This document shows, one piece after another, positions 6,204 through 6,748 of a stretch of DNA of 6,748 nucleotides. The DNA is taken from the NCBI GenBank assembly GCA_028682845.1, contig JAJRAT010000074.1, forward strand, positions 1-6,748, written 5' to 3'. The position numbers and the translations under genes are program-made. The DNA is from Methanothrix sp. (lineage in GTDB: Archaea > Halobacteriota > Methanosarcinia > Methanotrichales > Methanotrichaceae). Numbering within the stretch: position 1 is the stretch's first letter; each line of letters begins with the position of its first letter. The notes beneath the pieces were generated by a model that was not told where the DNA came from, made no database searches, and saw only the letters and a program-made list of their open reading frames with translations.

Positions 6204-6259
6204 GGAGCCTCCGACCCGTATTGATCCTACCATCCGTTCCCAATATTCTCGAAGGCTCC
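6204..6259. ncRNA. Candidate structured RNA or 3'-UTR hairpin
   Basis: GGAGCCT (6204-6210) pairs perfectly with AGGCTCC (6253-6259). CGA (6212-6214) then pairs with TCG (6249-6251) across one mismatch on the plus strand; on the minus strand that mismatch becomes a G-U pair, giving a continuous 11-bp helix. An inner stem TATTG (6219-6223) with CAATA (6241-6245) follows after a small asymmetric internal loop. It closes a 17-base loop that is purine-rich on the minus strand. The long two-part helix in an otherwise AT-rich spacer suggests a functional RNA fold. It could be a small RNA with its own promoter, or the 3' end of the flavoprotein transcript. It matches no family I know, and the strand is uncertain. 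Confidence 0.35.
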
Positions 6260-6294
6260 CCATCCATTCTATGAAAATTTAAAAATCCATGCAA

Positions 6295-6331
6295 TATGCT
6301 GAAGCATAGCATTTCTGGATAAATGCATTTT
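6295..6331. repeat. Two adjacent short hairpins, possible processing or termination site
   Basis: TATGC (6295-6299) pairs with GCATA (6304-6308) around the loop TGAA. Immediately after, GCATTT (6309-6314) pairs with AAATGC (6321-6326) around CTGGAT, followed on the plus strand by ATTTT. AAATGCATTT at 6321-6330 is itself a 10-bp palindrome. The second hairpin plus T-run could end a plus-strand transcript from 6203. On the minus strand both hairpins sit about 115-150 bases past the flavoprotein stop and could belong to its 3' UTR. Confidence 0.3.
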
Positions 6332-6335
6332 GATC

Positions 6336-6440
6336 GCAGGAATAATTGCAGGAATAATTGCAGGAACAATTGGGAAACAATTTGCAAGAACAATTGGAAA
6401 GCGATTTGCAGGAACAATTTTGCGAAACGATTTTGCAGGT
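6336..6440. repeat. Degenerate 12-bp tandem array with a 24-bp higher-order period
   Basis: The first three units are GCAGGAATAATT, GCAGGAATAATT and GCAGGAACAATT. After them two unit types alternate. The A type is GCAAGAACAATT (6384) and GCAGGAACAATT (6408). The B type is GGGAAACAATTT (6372), GGAAAGCGATTT (6396) and GCGAAACGATTTT (6422). Another A-type unit begins at 6435 and breaks off. The period is 12 bases with one or two extra T near the end, and 24 bases counted by A/B pairs. It ends within a few bases of the flavoprotein stop codon (6445-6443). Evenly spaced AATT/ATTT tracts near helical periodicity could bend DNA or bind a protein repeatedly. Frames through it give low-complexity peptides on both strands and look artefactual. 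Confidence 0.85.
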
Positions 6441-6442
6441 GC

Positions 6443-6748
6443 TTATGAACGGTGGCCTTTTAGACCCAGGATAGACTCGACCTTGACGCCCACCAGCTTC
6501 CAGACCGAGCTTCGCTCTTCGGATAGCAACGAATCCACCGGCTCGTCGGGAGAGTGACCGAGGGCCGAGAGAACATTTGGCGAGAGGCCCCTGTCCTGGA
6601 TAAGCTGCACAAACCGCTCTCGCACCCGTCTCCCTTGTTCTGCATCCTCAACCTCGATGAGCCGTCCGGGCAAGGCTACAAAGCTGAAGGAGGATAGGTC
6701 CGACGTGTAGCGTTCAATCTCTACGCAGACATTTGGATTGTCACGGAA
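6443..6748 (-). CDS. PNPOx-like FMN-binding split-barrel protein, C-terminal part (cut by window edge)
   Basis: The frame is open from the right edge to TAA at 6445-6443, giving 101 residues. An in-frame TTG at 6673 is internal, because the reading frame upstream of it is conserved-looking protein: NPNVCVEIERY, then SSFSFVALPGRLIEVED. This pattern (a strand after NPNVCVEI, a GRLIEVED strand, a helix starting with EQGRRVRERFVQ, and a final VWKLVGVKVESILGLKG strand) resembles the C-terminal half of pyridoxamine 5'-phosphate oxidase-related flavoproteins common in methanogens. The HSPDEPVDSLLSEERSSVWKL stretch also fits that group. Members bind FMN or a related cofactor; the substrate cannot be told here. 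The gene lies upstream of the aIF2 gamma operon, 458 bases away, and appears to be a separate unit. Confidence 0.65.
   Translation of the reverse strand, partial: FRDNPNVCVEIERYTSDLSSFSFVALPGRLIEVEDAEQGRRVRERFVQLIQDRGLSPNVLSALGHSPDEPVDSLLSEERSSVWKLVGVKVESILGLKGHRS

Larger units (their letters stand above)
5985..6442. other. AT-rich intergenic region between the flavoprotein gene and aIF2 gamma
   Basis: No protein gene is supported across these 458 bases. From the aIF2 gamma side it holds the operon leader and TATA box (6034-6043), and an 8-bp palindrome GGCTAGCC at 6050-6057. The 6060-6165 stretch shows nothing I recognise. Beyond that are an AT-rich promoter-like block (6165-6190), a long imperfect hairpin (6204-6259), two short hairpins (6295-6308 and 6309-6326) and a degenerate tandem array (6336-6440). 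Open frames across it are short, lack proper starts and are dominated by repeat-derived low complexity. The length and structure are unusual next to genes that otherwise overlap or abut. Confidence 0.7.

Noticed and set aside
6060..6335. A tRNA or C/D box RNA in the spacer before aIF2 gamma
   Set aside because: I found no T-loop, anticodon arm or paired C and D boxes in either strand.
6199..6417. A 72-codon minus-strand frame with FLQ-rich repeats
   Set aside because: Its sequence comes from the 12-bp array and the hairpin region, the start is a TTG inside the array, and there is no ribosome site or recognisable domain.
6330..6557. A 75-codon plus-strand frame beginning MIAGIIAGIIAG
   Set aside because: It is repeat-derived at its start and then antisense to the flavoprotein gene; no ribosome site was seen.
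6443..6673. The flavoprotein as a complete 76-residue protein starting at TTG 6673
   Set aside because: The frame stays open to the right edge and the upstream residues (NPNVCVEIERY) fit the family, so the gene is truncated by the window rather than short.

Overview
The window is chromosomal DNA of a euryarchaeon. The evidence is the gene set: the initiation factor aIF2 gamma, a COG1412 PIN protein, RNA polymerase subunit Rpo7, Spt4, an archaeal-type GTP-dependent dephospho-CoA kinase, and ribosomal proteins S24e and S27ae. There are also archaeal TATA-type promoter sequences, GGAG/GGTG Shine-Dalgarno sites and frequent TTG starts. The fairly GC-rich coding DNA and the protein flavour suggest a methanogen of the Methanosarcinales (Methanothrix/Methanosaeta-like), but that placement is only an impression. 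Every protein-coding gene I can support lies on the minus strand.

Layout from right to left, in the direction of transcription. At 6748-6443 is the 3' part of a PNPOx-like flavin-binding protein gene cut by the window edge. At 6442-5985 is a 458-base AT-rich intergenic region. It holds a degenerate 12/24-bp tandem array, several hairpins including a long-stem candidate structured RNA, and the promoter of the next operon. At 5984-2500 is a tightly packed seven-gene information-processing operon: aIF2 gamma, PIN nuclease, rpo7, spt4, dephospho-CoA kinase, rps24e, rps27ae. Its junctions are a 10-base gap, a TGATG overlap, an ATGA overlap, a 1-base gap, an ATGA overlap and a zero-base abutment. 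An 87-base spacer with a possible terminator and promoter follows. At 2412-154 is a slipin (stomatin-like) and NfeD membrane-protease pair. At 140-1 is a perfect 15-bp tandem array (eight copies visible) running off the left edge.

How they work together: aIF2 gamma, S24e and S27ae serve translation, the PIN protein probably serves rRNA processing, and Rpo7 and Spt4 serve transcription. The dephospho-CoA kinase ties coenzyme A synthesis to the same transcript. The slipin and NfeD form a membrane quality-control or protease module: the NfeD Ser/Lys dyad is present, and the slipin keeps a hydrophobic C-terminal stretch of the kind NfeD proteases cut.

The genes themselves are known archaeal families. 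The least explained parts are the two tandem arrays, each just 3' of a leftward gene, and the structured intergenic region upstream of aIF2 gamma. I do not see a convincing novel multi-gene system.
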